A DNA stretch of 64,000 nucleotides from NCBI GenBank assembly GCA_026745465.1, contig JACYXH010000025.1:482558-546557 (forward strand). The letters run 5' to 3'. Each line of letters opens with the position of its first letter. The stretch's first letter is position 1. The notes under the pieces were generated by a model that saw only the letters and a list, made by a program, of their open reading frames with translations, had not been told where the DNA came from and made no database searches. Made by a program: the position numbers and the translations under genes. Shown here piece by piece: positions 30,646 through 43,188 of the stretch. The DNA is from Lota lota. Its lineage: Eukaryota; Chordata; Actinopteri; Gadiformes; Lotidae.

Positions 30646-32743
30646 TCATCCCCCTCTATAGAAGTTCAGTTTTTGCCTTTCTGCAAGATGCAGAATAAGT
30701 TTGTACTCTTGTCCTCCACCATGCTGTCCAGTTCTAAAATGTTTGTTTCTAAGCTCCTCCCAGTAGTGTCTCCAGTTTCCATCCTTGTCTGCTCCAAATC
30801 CAAACACATTGACCTGGGAAATCAGACACATAGCTGTTGACTATCATAGAGAATATCATAGTGAAAGAGTGTATGTTTAGGTTTCCATTTGACTTACCTC
30901 ATCACAAATGTGCATTGCAAGCACCACACCCAGAAAGCCAGTGGATGGATACTTTCCTTTTTTTTTCAGCCAGATTTCATGGACATATTTGATAAAGCCA
31001 GGATGGAGAACCTTTACCTGGGTGCATAAGGAGCTCAGGTTCAGCCTCTGCAAGTGGCATTACATTGCATCTACCTTTGACAACTAGATAACAATTGTAA
31101 AAGGTCACCACTATGCAAGTGGCAAAAACATTAACATCACTTATTACCCACCAAACCCTGATTTGCTTTGACTGTTGATTTCACCTGTGTGCGTGTCCTG
31201 TGAAAAAAACATAAAACAATTACATTGGAATTGGTACGGGAGAAATGTTTTTTCCTTGAAATATTGTGTATATTTTGTCGAACATACATAGAACTACATT
31301 CCTGCAAACTAATCAAAACCACTAATAATATCGGTGTGTATCAGCCTTCAGGGGATCAGAAGCACAAAGTTTAGAAAGTTGAAAAAACTAAATGTATCTT
31401 CATAACGAAAACATTTGTGGCATTTCCATGAGAATAATTCACTTTGCTTGCAGTACTTCAAATGTTCATTGTGAAACATAAATACAAATGAACCTGACAC
31501 AATTACCAGCCACAATATAATTTGTGTATTTCACATGTAGATCACAGTTTTTCTGTTAGTGGAAAAGGGCAAAATGGGGCCTAGAATGGGCAGTGCATGA
31601 ACAAAAGCTTTGAATGTGGATGAAACATCAAGTGAGAATCTTTTCTGAAAATCAGACATTGCTAAGCACTACTTAAGTCATTTAAACATGTTGTTTACTG
31701 TATATTGTGTTGACTTACCGTGTCACAGACTTTGTGGTGAAAGCGCTGACTAGCCACTGAAGGTCCAGTGTTTTGAAGGGAAATAGCATGAGATGTGTGT
31801 TGTCATCCAAATCCACAGCGCTCTCTGGGTACATCATGTGAAGAGTTGTTTTGTTCCCCACGTCCCCTTCGTAGCCCACAGTACGAGCTGTATTGAACCT
31901 AGATTGTGCAATCGAGGGCAATTACGTCAGAATCATTTCTATTTTAGGTCCTTTATGTAGGTGAAGGCTTACATCTCTGTTTATTTACATTCATGCTTCG
32001 TTTAGCTCATCAATGGTGGCTAAGACTGACCTAGCCTAATGGACATCATTTGCAATGAGAGGCAAGCAGGAAGTCTAGTCCAGCATCCACAGGGGGCAGG
32101 AAGGTGACACTGGCATAATTTACCTTATGACGACATCATGAAAGTCAATTAGGGGTCCATAGTGAGACCCCAGCAAGTTAACTGAATTCCCAACAACAGC
32201 ACAGGTCCTGCAGCGATCTGGCCTGGAGTCCATGAAGCTCTCCTGTTCTGGGAAAATCTCAAACACCTTCACCTCGGCCATTCTGTAGCTGAGAAAGGTT
32301 GTATTGACTTGCTGCAATTTCTGATGTGAAGAGAAGAGGATCATTAACTATCTTCCTTTACTGTTGTACGAGTGGGTAAAAGTTTGTCATTGAGTATTGA
32401 TATATTTGATGGGCATTTTGTGATCGTTTTGAATCTGGATTTACTTGCTTGTTATCGTTACCAACATTGCTTTATTGAATATATTCACCTTCCACCAGCT
32501 GAAATCATACTCTGAGAGAGTGTTGTCTTGTGTCAAAAAGGGATTGAGAGACGTGTTGAAACGTTCTGTAAACCATTGATCATCATCTGTAACACATCTA
32601 TTGCACGCGCACGGACGCAAGTCCTGAAGCAGGAAGGAAGGCCACAACTGTTTGTCCGTTGTATCCACTTCAAACAGCATGAGGACGCACGTTATCCCAA
32701 TCATCAATAGGACAGTGGTGACCTTTCGTACATGCCTTGCCAT
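30646..32743 (-). CDS. st3gal1l: ST3Gal1-like beta-galactoside alpha-2,3-sialyltransferase, copy A (321 aa)
   Basis: Exons in transcript order: 32743-32489, 32320-32124, 31898-31719, 31197-31152, 31017-30898 and 30813-30646; total 966 nt, all in phase. The family moves sialic acid from CMP-sialic acid onto Gal-beta1,3-GalNAc O-glycans in the Golgi. It is a type II membrane protein with an anchor at about residues 8-24, then the CACNRC pair of the ST3Gal1 group. Motif L is [10 protein letters not shown] to [15 protein letters not shown] (about 122-153), motif S starts HPGFIKYV (about 231-267), motif III is HYWE (282-285) and motif VS is His297-x4-Glu302. Deviations: GNSGN is GNSVN and RMN is RFN. 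Start chosen as MARHVRK because TTTTCACAG just upstream (AG at about 32769) is a splice acceptor, making the more upstream ATG intronic. The 46-nt exon 4 ends TTG/GTGGGT. Confidence 0.93.
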
Positions 32744-33589
32744 ATTGAGAACGGGATGATTCAATCTGTGAAAAGTGGACATTTAAATGTGTCAATTTCA
32801 ATGAAATATTCGTAGTGTTTTTTCATTTTTAAAATAATCCCTTCTTTAGTTTTGTGAAGTATAGGCCTACCATTTTGGATGGCTTAACACAATAAACAGG
32901 ACACGTCTGCGTTCTGACTAACTACATGAAGCCTAGATGTCTGCAAGCCTAAATCCAGGCCATAGCACAGCGTAAAATAATAAAACACATTATGAATTGC
33001 TTAGCCATCGTTTTCTCCAATAAAATTGAGACATAAATAAAGCGATATCCAGAAAGAGGGTGATTCATTTATTTTACATAGTAGGGCTACATTATAAAAA
33101 AATATATTTTCACAAATTAACCTTCAGCTAGCTATATAAAATAACAACCTGACTAACTATCTGAAAAAGGATGTTCAACGCAAATATATTATCAATGACA
33201 AATAGGCTATTGGTTGATTATATGTCACGTGGTCAGTAGCCTTATTGATCCAGAGAAGAGGGCCGAAGTTATGAACACATTGACTTTAGTCTGTCTCAGT
33301 CTCATTTTGCAAAGACACACTGTTACAACATAATAATACCTACACAGTATTGGCTGGTGACCAAATCAATTAAACACCAAAGCAAATTGTGTAGACCTAC
33401 TCGTAAGCACAATATTTCTGCTTCAAAAACAAAAACCACAATTATGTATTATATCGTTTTGTTCTTAATACTGATAGTAGCCTAGTCAGCGATGTTGGTT
33501 TTTCACATGCCATTTATAATAATAATAATAATATGGACTGGGATTATTATAATCATTATTATGGATATTTTAATAATAACAATACTAAC

Positions 33590-34663
33590 TAGGACTGCAA
33601 GCAGTCACAAGGTATTCACAGCCCACGCACCGCCTATCCCAGCGGCCGCCCTTTACAAGTGAACCACGGGTGTAGTCATTACTGCTGGACGCAACTATGC
33701 CTCCGTCTTTGATCTTCAGCCCTGCTGGTTTATTAACTCCCTCCCTGAATCTGAGCAGTCCACCGTGAAGATATAGGAGTTACCAATCCAATATAATAAG
33801 TATACCCAAACCCTAGAATAACAATAGGTATCCACATCTACACTGTGAATACCTAATAACAATAAACATAAAATAAGTATTCATTTTACCTGATAATAGG
33901 GAAGAAAAGGTTCAAACTATGTCCAATGTACGTATATTCAAAGATGACAATCAGATAACAGCTATAACAATGAAAAACCTGAAGCTACAGCAAAGGTTTG
34001 ACCAGGAAGACTGAAGACTACATCGACCCTTATCAGTTTAGTCTTTCATGTCAACATCGTCAAGCTCATGCAGAACACGCCCACTTCTACTCCTCTGATC
34101 AGATTCCTATCCTGGTGATCACTCACAATGCACACACTCACAATGCGTACACTCATCCAGTCCCTAACCGTCTCCCTTTGATTTGGCTGCAGTCCTTCTC
34201 CACCCCCTTCTCCTCCGCGTCCTGGACTTCTTCCGTCTCCAGCAGCAGGAGATGTGTCCAGTGGAGACCACACTCCACCAGGGAGTGCATCTAGCCACCT
34301 CACCCCCACCTAGACTCCATCAGGGAGTCCATCTAGCCACCTCACCCCCACCTAGACTCCACCAGGGAGTCCATCTAGCCACCTCACCCCCACCTGGACT
34401 CCACCAGGGAGTCCATCTAGCCACCTCACCACCACCTAGACTCCACCAGGCAGTCCATCTAGCCACCTCACCCCCACCTGGACTCCATCAGGGGGGAATT
34501 CCATCTGCCTGCTGATTTCTGGCTCCTTCATCCCATTTAGAAGAAATTACACTGGGGTCTAATCGCCAAAACTAAACATTGAGTGTCAATAAACTTTGTT
34601 CATAATCCCTTTGAAACACGGAGCAACCTTTTTAAAACATTGAAAATTCCGGTAAGGGTACAG

Positions 34664-34740
<77 letters not shown>

Positions 34741-36020
34741 ACGTTGTGCAGTGATGGACAGACCACCCAAGCCCGCCCTCCTCAGCTCTGGCCCAAGTCC
34801 CACAACAAGAGGCCGTGTGCCAGGCTCCAACAAGCTTAGGCCAGGCAGGAACTCTTGCTGACATGTCTTGCTATGGACGAGAGAGCCCTGCTTCAGTTCA
34901 GAAGAGCCAACGTGAGTTCATTGGGCTTCAATAGGCTCCAGGGCCCATAAACGCCACTGGGTCCCTGGGTTCCGTTGAGCCCTGCTATGAGCGTGATGAC
35001 GTCACCCCGCTCTAGCCCACGGTGGCTATCACAAAAGCTAAACATTTCGGGCGTCGCGGAGCCGTACAACGTCAATATGTAAACTAGAGACACAATGTGA
35101 CACTTAAACTGTTACGCTATTTCTTGTTTCATCGGCGCTACAATTACTAATCGATTGGAAATATACTTGTTGAGCTTCGGGCGTTTGTGTGCGGCGACCC
35201 CCGTTTGTATTACAATGGGTCCCAATGGAGACTCTCGCCTTTGACAGTCTCGTCTTTTCTACCGTTTTTAAACTTGTTTTTGACACCGAGTCTGTGGTCT
35301 GAGGCTAGGTTCTACATCCGTGGCTGGGCGTCTGCTTCCGGTGGAAGCTAAACGCTACTGTACGTACTGTACTCTATTTTTCACGGCATGCCGTCTACAC
35401 AGACGATATGTCCCGTGAAAGCTGAGACTCCACAGAGTCCATTAATGTAAGCCTTATCATTCTGTGAGCTAATCTCGAACTAGATGCGAAAGAATAACGT
35501 CTACAATGGCAAATAACGGTTTACCTGTACTTGCTTTCAAGTCGTGATTGGTGGACGCCCCTTTAGAGCGGGACCGCCCCCTTTTTGAACGGAACTGGTT
35601 CCGGAAGTTAATTTCCCATTCATTTTCTCCATTGACTTTTCAGAAAATCGTTACATAAAGAGTTTTAAACCTGGAACCAAGCCAATTATTCCACAAATTA
35701 GTCGTGACCATAAAACTTTTGATTTGGAGCCAAAAACAAACAAAAAGGTGTACATTATTTTGTGAACGACTGAAGGAACTACTCATCCCATAACCCATTG
35801 CGAACCTTTTCCGGCGACTTCCGACCCGGTAGTTTGGCGCGATTCTTGCATCGTTGAGCCTTTGTCGTTATTATAGTGTTTGTATTGTTAAGAAAAGTGT
35901 TGTAATATATATATTGTGTGTGTGTTTATAGTGTTTCATATAGTGTTGTCATTGACATTTTTCACTTAATTCATCTAATGTAAATCATTCTTTGCTAGAT
36001 ATAAATAAACGTCTGTGTCT
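33590..36020. repeat. duplicon flank A (upstream of copy A)
   Basis: Non-coding block repeated beside each sialyltransferase copy. It begins ACTGCAAGCAGTCACAAGG, includes a 42-bp VNTR at 34268-34495 (about 5.5 copies of CCATCTAGCCACCTCACC...) and a (CA)n tract at 34669-34737. A roughly 1.2-kb segment follows, from GATGGACAGACCACC (34753) to GATATAAATAAACGTC. I see no conserved exon. Promoters or 5' UTR exons of copy A are likely somewhere here but are not resolved. Confidence 0.85.
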
Positions 36021-36575
36021 AAAAACATTTATTCTGCATTTAATCACTCATACTCGTACTATTATTTGAATAAGAAATGCCTTATAAAGAACGTATTATA
36101 GAACCATAGAATAGAAATTATAACAAGAATAAATATAAGATGTAGAAAAGAATGACTAACCATTCACTTGTATAAAAAGGAAGATGTTACTTAAGAAGAT
36201 AACAGGAGTGATGTTGCTAACAGTAATTTTAACAGTGCTGCCAAGAACCCAGTGCAGGAACCTCTTCCATACAAGAGGTCTCTAGCTCACTACAGCTTGT
36301 AAACAGGTTTGATGTTGTTCACATAGACACATTTTATCTATAGAGCGCTTTTACAAAGTACAAGTACAATGTGACTAACAAGTGATACAATAAAACAACA
36401 AAATCAGTTTAACCACAGAGATGAGTCCATGTTTGTTCTCAAACCATCACACCCATAGCTAGAGCGGTCTCAGTGCCAGGTGGTCAGCACAAAAGCCAGA
36501 TTCAAAAAAGAAAGATGTGAGGTTGTTGTGAAATGTTCAGCGTCCTGATGTACTACTATGTATAATGTAAAACAT

Positions 36576-39500
36576 TCATCCCCCTCTATAGAAGTTCAGC
36601 TTTTGCCTTTCTGCAAGATGCAGAATAAGTTTGTACTCTTGTCCTCCACCATGCTGTCCAGTTCCAAAACGTTTGTTTCTAAGCTCCTCCCAGTAGTGTC
36701 TCCAGTTTCCATCCTTGTCTGCTCCAAATCCAAACACATTGACCTGGGAAATCAGACACATAGCTGTTGACTATCATAGAGAATATCATAGTGAATTAGA
36801 GTGTATGTTTAGGTTTCCATTTGACTTACCTCATCACAAATGTGCATTGCAAGCACCACACCCAGAAAGCCAGTGGATGGATACTTTCCTTTTTTTTTCA
36901 GCCAGATTTCATGGACATATTTGATAAAGCCAGGATGGAGAACCTTTACCTGGGTGCATAAGGAGCTCAGGTTCAGCCTCTGCAAGTGGCATTACATTGC
37001 ATCTACCTTTGACAACTAGATAACAATTGTAAAAGGTCACCACTATGCAAGTGGCAAAACCATGAACATCCATTATTACCCACCAAACCCTGATTTGCTT
37101 TGACTGTTGATTTCACCTGTGTGCGTGTCCTGTGAAAAAAACATAAAGCAATGGAATTGGTACGGGGGAAATGTTTTTTCCTTGAAATATTTGTTAATTT
37201 TGTCGAACATACATAGAACTACATTCCTGCAAACGAATCAAAACCACTAATAATATCGGTGTGTATCAGCCTTCAGGGGATCAGAAGCACAAAGTTTAGA
37301 AAGTTGAAAAAACTAAATCTATCTTCATAACGAAAACATTTGTGGCATTTCCATGAGAATAATTCACTTTGCTTGCAGTACTGAAAATGTTCATTGTGAA
37401 ACATAAATACAAATGAAGCTGACACAATTACCAGCCACAATAGAATTTGTGTATTTCACATGTAGATCACAGTTCTATTTCATGTAGGCTACGTCGTCAA
37501 GGCTTCGCCTTATGGGCTTGTCCCGTGCGCGCACTCGCGTGCACTGAAAAATTTTCAGCAATGCACCAATCAACGTGGGCACAGCCCACACTTCCCACGA
37601 CACCGTGTATATAACGAGGCGTACAGCTGTGTTCGTCCTCTTTTTTCTTTCAGCATTTGCACTAACTAAATCGGAATTAACCATGATGACTTCATGCAGC
37701 AGCGGCGTGGCGGAGCCAGTGGAGTTACGGCCCCTTTCAGGGCCTCTCTGCTCCTCTTGCCCGGCTATCCTCTCTCCGGACGACGGGCACGTTATGTGCT
37801 TCTGTTGCCTCGGTGCGGAGCGCGCCATGGCAGCCTTTTCAGGCTCCGGTTCCTGCGCCGGCTGTACCACCCTACCTCAAGAGGTGCTCCTCTCGAGGCG
37901 CCTTTTCTTTCCCCCGTCGGTGGAGCTTGAGGACGCCGTCGATATTTTCGACGCCGTGGCAGCACCGGGGGAGGACGAGGACTACGACCTCGACGTGGAC
38001 TCTGCGTCGGGGACTTCTTCACGGACTTCGGGGGTTTTGCCCCCGGAGAAGCCGCACCTTTTCGCCGACCTGTTCGGCGAAATCATGGGCGAGGCAGCGG
38101 CCATCAAGGGCATCGCCATGCCACCTCCACCGCCATCCCAGGAACTGGACGATATGCAGCGTGACTATTTTAGACCTCTTTCGTCGACCAGACGGCCTAC
38201 CCTATGCCCTCTGTTCCCACCCGTCCAGCGGTATCTTACCGCGGCGGCTGACGGCGTTCGCCGATTTCACCAGGGTGGAGGGGTGGTCCACCACACAGGC
38301 GAGGGGGATACCTCGCCTGGAGCCTCCTAATGCAGCGCTCCTCTGTCCGGGCGCCGGATGGCGTCCGAACGAAAAGCCGCTGCAACCCGACCGCCTTTCT
38401 CAAGCAGCTCGCTGCCTTCGGGGACAGATCTTTTGTCTGCGCCTCACAAGCTGCGGCGGCTGTGAATAACATTGACCTATTTTCCTCTGCCCTGTCGGCC
38501 ATGACAGTTGGCATGGATTCGTTCAGGCAGAACGACGTGGAGAAGGTCACTAGATTCTCCGGCGCTATCCTCCAGCTTTGCCAGCCGGTGGCGGTTACTG
38601 CCGGACGTCAGATGGCGTGGGCGACCATGTCATCGAGCCATGTGGCTGTCCTTCACGCGACTCAGAGGAAACTGTGAGAAGAGACACCATGACGTTGATA
38701 AATAATCTCTCCTCGTTGGGTTTCGCCATCAACTGGGTAAGAGCTCTCCGCTCCCCAGCCGCCGGCTAGTCTACTCGGAGCTTTGCCTAGACTCAGTCAC
38801 GTTCACAGCGACGCTCTCGCCTCCCCGGCGAGATGCCGTCCTGTTGGCGCTCTCCCGTTTTCACGCTCGCGGAAGCGTGACCGCACTGTCCGTCATGCAC
38901 CTGTTGGGACTGATGGCAGCTGCTCACCATGTGGTGCCCCTGGGTCTGCTCTTTATGCGCAGACTACAGCGGTGGTTTGCTCGCCAGAGACTGGACCCCA
39001 AGCGACACAAGCGCAGGTTACTGTTCGTCCCTCGCTCGGTGTCGCCAGACCTGAGATATTGGGGGAGTTCCCCAGCTCTTCTCAGAGGGGTTCCCCTAGG
39101 CAGAGTCACGTCTCACGTGGTGGTCTTCACGGACGCCTCGTTGACGGGTTGGGGAGGAACGTGCCTTCCCCACTCGGTCGGAGGCGAGTGGCCGATGCTC
39201 CCCGCTCCACACATAAATGTGCTGGAGCTCACCACGGTGAGGAAAGTGCTTGTACATCTCTCTCACCTGGTGTACGGCCGCCACGTTCTGATCCGAACGG
39301 ACAGCGTGTCAGCGGCGGCATACATAAACAAACAAGGGGGAGTGCGCTCCGCTGCTCTCCACCGAGCAGCAGTCGAGCTCTGGCTGTGGGCTCATCAGAA
39401 CCTGCTCAGCCTGAGAGCCCTGCATATCGCGGGTGCCCTGAACTTTGGGGCGGACCTCATGTCTCGCGGCGGTCCCCGCCGAGACGAGTGGCGGTTGCAT

Positions 39501-42500
39501 CCCGACATTGTCAGGCTGATCTGGCAGAGGTTCGGGATGGCTCAGGTGGACCTTTTTGCGTCCAGAGAGAACACCCACTGCAGTCTGTGGTTCTCTCTCA
39601 GCCCTCAGGATCTTCCCCCGCTGGGGGTGGACGCGATGGCGCACGCACCGTGGCCGCGGGCTCTCTTATATGCGTTCCCGCCGCTTCAACTAATCCATCC
39701 TCTCCTGGAACGGGTCAGGCAGGAGGGATTGTCCCTCATTCTATTGGCCCCGGAGAACCGCTCAGCTCTGTGGTTCCCAGAGCTAGCGGTGCTCGCTTGC
39801 ACGGAGCCGTGGCCGGTACTGATCAGACCGGAAGCGTTTTCACAGGCTCACGGGACGGTGCACCACCCGCCCGATGTGACGGGTCGGTTGTTGGTTTGGC
39901 TTCTGAGAGGTTGATTCTGCAAGGCAGAGGTCTGCCAGCATCAGTTATCAACACTATTCAGAGTGCTCCCGCGCCTTCCACTTCCTCCCTTTACGCGGCG
40001 ATGTGGGGCGCTTTCTCTACGTGGTGTTACCTCAACCACGTTATCCCATCTCTCTGTGAAGTGGGAAGCGTGCGTGGGTTCCTTCAGTGTTGACTGTCAA
40101 AGTCTATGCGGCAGCTGTTTCGGCTGGCCACGCAGGATATGACGGGAAACTGGTTCTCAGTCACCCACTAGTCAAGAGATTCTTGCGTGGGGTTAGACGT
40201 GTTAAACCTGTTTTCTCGTGTGCTTACACCGCGTTGGGATCTTCCCACCGTGTTGCGGGGTTTATCCAAGGACCCTTTCGAGCCTCTGTCTCAAGCCCCT
40301 TTGGATGTTATTTCCTTTAAAACGGCGCTCTTATTGGTTTTGGTTTCTGCCAAACATGTCGGTGAGTTGGCCGCGCTGTCTGTCAGCCCGAGCTGCTTGT
40401 TATTGAACGAGGACTGCTCCTTCGCACTGCTTACACCCAATCCTGCGTCCCTCCCCAAGAACATATTCAGTTATTTTAGGTCGAGAGATATTGTGCTTAA
40501 GGCTTTTCACCCCCCGCCTCATACTAGTGAAGCGGATACGGAGTTGCATCTCCTGTGCCCGGTGCGGGCATTGGCTATGAACGTGAAGCGATCAGCTGAG
40601 TTTCGCTCCACACAACAGTTTGTGTGTTATAGCGACGCTGCCAAGGGCCGCGCTCTTTCTAAATAGCGTCTGCCCCGCTGGATATGTGAGGGTGTCTGCT
40701 TGGCCTACACTCTGCAGGCCTTAGCATCACCTTTGGGTGTTAGAGCTCACTCTGCACGAGGGATGGCCGCTTCGTCGGCCTTATTCAAGGGAATTTCGGT
40801 AGAAGACATTTAAGCGGCTGCGTCATGGTCTTCCCCCGATTCTTTTTATTCGTTCCTACATGTTGGACATGTCCAGGGGCTCACTCGGCCACTCTGTGTT
40901 GGAGTCGGGCTCCCTCTCGACTCCCCTCTCGAATTAGATATTGGTCTATCGTTCATCAGAGCCTGTTACGCTCGTGATGTCGCTCAGCTTCATTCTCTCT
41001 CCGCTGTCACCCGGTGGTGTTCCAGCGTGGGTACTGAGCTCAGGAGTGACAGGTTATTATTACTCTGATTATGGTTCGTAACCGGCGTTTATATCCTGCC
41101 CTCTATTATTAAACATTAAACAACAGGTTTCCTCCTGTCGCCTCTTTGAGCGTAGGTAGGAAGGGCCTTGTTGCTCGTTGCTATTGGTAGCTTGGGTTTC
41201 TTCCTAGCTCCGCCCCTATGGTAGCAGACGTAGGAGAAGCCTTGTTGCTCTGCATTCCCCCTTTTTCATGTTCATTGAAATACGGGTTGAGTCAGAGTTA
41301 CAGACTCACTCTATTCTCTTTATCATCGCTTTGCGTGTTTTTAAGAGAATTCAGGGTTTCTTATTTAGCTGTTGTGTTTTGCACATCTTCGGCTTATTGA
41401 GTCTGATGTGGCCTGTGAAGTAGGTCTTTATTTTTGTGACTTGGGTCCAGCAGGAGTACATTTATCGGGCTCCGCTCGCAGCTTCACCTTAGCCCATAAG
41501 GCAAAGCCTAGACGGCGTAGCCTACATGAAATAGAACGATAGTTATGTTATTATAACTCTAGTTCTATGATTGTAGGCGTAGCCGTCTAGTTTCCCACCT
41601 GCTGTACCCTCCAAATGCTGAAAGAATAGCTGGGAGGACGAACACAGCTGTGCGCCGCGTTATATACACGGTGTCGTGGGAAGTGTGGGCTGTGCCCACG
41701 TTGATTGGTGCATTGCTGAAAAATTTTCAGTGCACGCGAGTGCGCGCACGGGACAAGCCCATAAGGCGAAGCCTAGACGGCGTAGCCTACATGAAATAGA
41801 ACTGTGATCTACATGTGAAATACACAAATTATATTGTGGCTGGTAATTGTGTCAGCTTCATTTGTATTTATGTTTCACAATGAACATTTTCAGTACTGCA
41901 AGCAAAGTGAATTTTTCTCATGGAAATGCCACAAATGTTTTCGTTATGAAGATAAATTTATATACATGTATACATGTATACATGTATTATATTTGTTAGT
42001 GGAAAAGGGCAAAATGTGGCCTAGAATGGGCAGTGCATGAACAAAAGCTTTGAATGTGGATGAAACATCAAGTGAGAATCTTTTCTGAAAATCAGACATT
42101 GATAAGCACTACTTAAGTCATTTAAACATAATGTTGTTTATTGTATATTGTGTTGACTTACCGTGTCACAGACTTTGTGGTGAAAGCGCTGACTAGCCAC
42201 TGAAGGTCCAGTGTTTTGAAGGGAAATAGCATGAGATGTGTGTTGTCATCCAAATCCACAGCGCTCTCTGGGTACATCATGTGAAGAGTTGTTTTGTTCC
42301 CCACGTCCCCTTCGTAGCCCACAGTACGAGCTGTATTGAACCTAGATTGTGCAATCGAGGGCAATTACGTCAGAATCATTTCTATTTTAGGTCCTTTATG
42401 TAGGTGAAGGCCTACATCTCTGTTTATTTACATTCATGCTTCATTTAGCTCATCAATGGTGGCTAAGACTGACCTAGCCTAATGGACATCTTTGCAAAGA

Positions 42501-43188
42501 GAGGCAAGCAGGAAATCTAGTCCGGCATCCACAGGGGGCAGTAAGGTGACACTGGCATAATTTACCTTATGACGACATCATGAAAGTCAATTAGGGGTCC
42601 ATAGTGAGACCCCAGCAAGTTAACTGAATTCCCAACAACAGCACAGGTCCTGCAGCGATCTGGCCAGGAGTCCATGAAGCTCTCCTGTTCTGGAAAAATC
42701 TCAAACACCTTCACCTCGGCCATTCTGTAGCTGAGAAAGTTTGTATTGCCATGCTGCAATTTCTGATGTGAAGAGAAGAGGATCATTAATTATCTTCCTT
42801 TACTGTTGTACGAGTGGGTAAAAGTTTGTCATTGAGTGTTGATATATTTGATGGGCATTTTGTGACCGTTTTAAATCTGGATTTACTTGCTTGTTATCGT
42901 TACCAACATTGCTTTATTGAATATATTCACCTTCCACCAGCTGAAATCATTCTCTGAGAGAGTGTTGTCTTGTGTCAAAAAGGGATTGAGAGACGTGTTG
43001 AAACGTTCTGTAAACCATTGATCATCATCCTCTGTAACACATCTATTGCACGCGCACAGACGCAAGTCCTGAAGCAGGAAGGAAGGCCACAACTGTTTGA
43101 CCGTTGTATCCACGTCAAACAGCACGAGGACACACGTTATCCCAATCATCAATAGGACAGTGGTGACCTTTCGTACATGCCTTGCCAT
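36576..43188 (-). CDS. st3gal1l: ST3Gal1-like sialyltransferase, copy B (322 aa), interrupted in an intron by a DIRS element
   Basis: Exons in transcript order: 43188-42931, 42762-42566, 42341-42162, 37129-37084, 36949-36830 and 36743-36576; 969 nt, in phase. One extra codon in exon 1 (EDDDQW for DDDQW) is shared with copy D. All sialyl motifs are as in copy A. Substitutions include [26 protein letters not shown] and KRFGTGQH. The third intron is 5,032 bp versus 521 bp in copy A, because of the retrotransposon at 37475-41799 and an added inverted flank. The reading frame is intact. Whether this long intron still splices cannot be judged from sequence. Confidence 0.9.
37314..37474. repeat. left arm of 161-bp inverted host-sequence duplication
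   Basis: Normal intronic sequence of copy B in its expected position (compare copy A around 31370-31550). Its reverse complement, gap-free with about three mismatches, lies on the far side of the DIRS element at 41800-41960. Confidence 0.9.
37683..38677 (+). pseudogene. DIRS gag-like region (frameshifted)
   Basis: Open from the ATG at 37683 to a stop at 38328-38330, with a Cys/His cluster (CSSC, then HVMCFCCLG) typical of fish DIRS gag and an acidic middle part. Similarity continues in another frame to about 38677 ([20 protein letters not shown]), so a frameshift separates the two parts. The remnant of the RT palm that should follow is absent. Confidence 0.7.
38700..39914 (+). pseudogene. 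DIRS RT connection and RNase H region (RT core deleted)
   Basis: The frame at 38844-39914 contains [15 protein letters not shown] (connection), [11 protein letters not shown] (first RNase H Asp), INVLELTTV (Glu), [19 protein letters not shown] and [18 protein letters not shown]. The order is standard for DIRS. Between the gag end and this region there are only about 150 bases, in which SLGFAINW is recognisable. The catalytic palm with its paired aspartates is therefore deleted. Confidence 0.8.
39890..40950 (+). pseudogene. DIRS tyrosine recombinase remnant (multiple frames)
   Basis: Recombinase similarity moves between frames: [16 protein letters not shown] at about 39950 in one frame, [20 protein letters not shown] (near 40240) in another, and [19 protein letters not shown] near 40740 after a stop. 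The first catalytic Arg position reads SAKHV where the family has SAKRV. The His-x2-Arg box is still visible in RAHSARG. Not functional as it stands. Confidence 0.75.
41800..41960. repeat. right arm of 161-bp inverted host-sequence duplication
   Basis: Reverse complement of 37314-37474. It is followed at 41961-41990 by a TATACATG/ATGTATAC palindromic repeat. The normal intron then resumes at TTGTTAGTGGAAAAGGGC, matching copy A at about 31553. Confidence 0.9.

Larger units (their letters stand above)
37475..41799 (+). mobile_element. DIRS-type tyrosine-recombinase retrotransposon, 4.3 kb, internally deleted
   Basis: Bounded by inverted terminal repeats of about 185 bp (37475-37659 and 41613-41799). 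They contain TGCACTGAAAAATTTTCAG and a TATATAA box near 37606. Inside, on the plus strand, are a DIRS gag-like frame, an RNase H region and a tyrosine-recombinase region. At 41480-41600 are internal copies of the terminal sequence, as expected for the DIRS internal complementary region. No target-site duplication, as is normal for DIRS. The reverse-transcriptase core is missing and the recombinase is spread over several frames, so this copy appears inactive. Confidence 0.88.

Noticed and set aside
32744..32782. Upstream ATG (MSTFHR...) as start for the sialyltransferase copies
   Set aside because: A TTTTCACAG splice acceptor lies between that ATG and MARHVRK in all four copies, so the upstream ATG is intronic.
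34183..34515. VHLATSPPPxLHQG repeat protein (also 46049-46465 and 54280-54612)
   Set aside because: Translation of the 42-bp VNTR; the reading differs between duplicons and has no start context or homology.
38783..40093. 436-codon frame overlapping the DIRS RNase H frame
   Set aside because: Mostly an alternative frame of the RNase H region. Only its last part resembles tyrosine recombinase and is covered in that entry.
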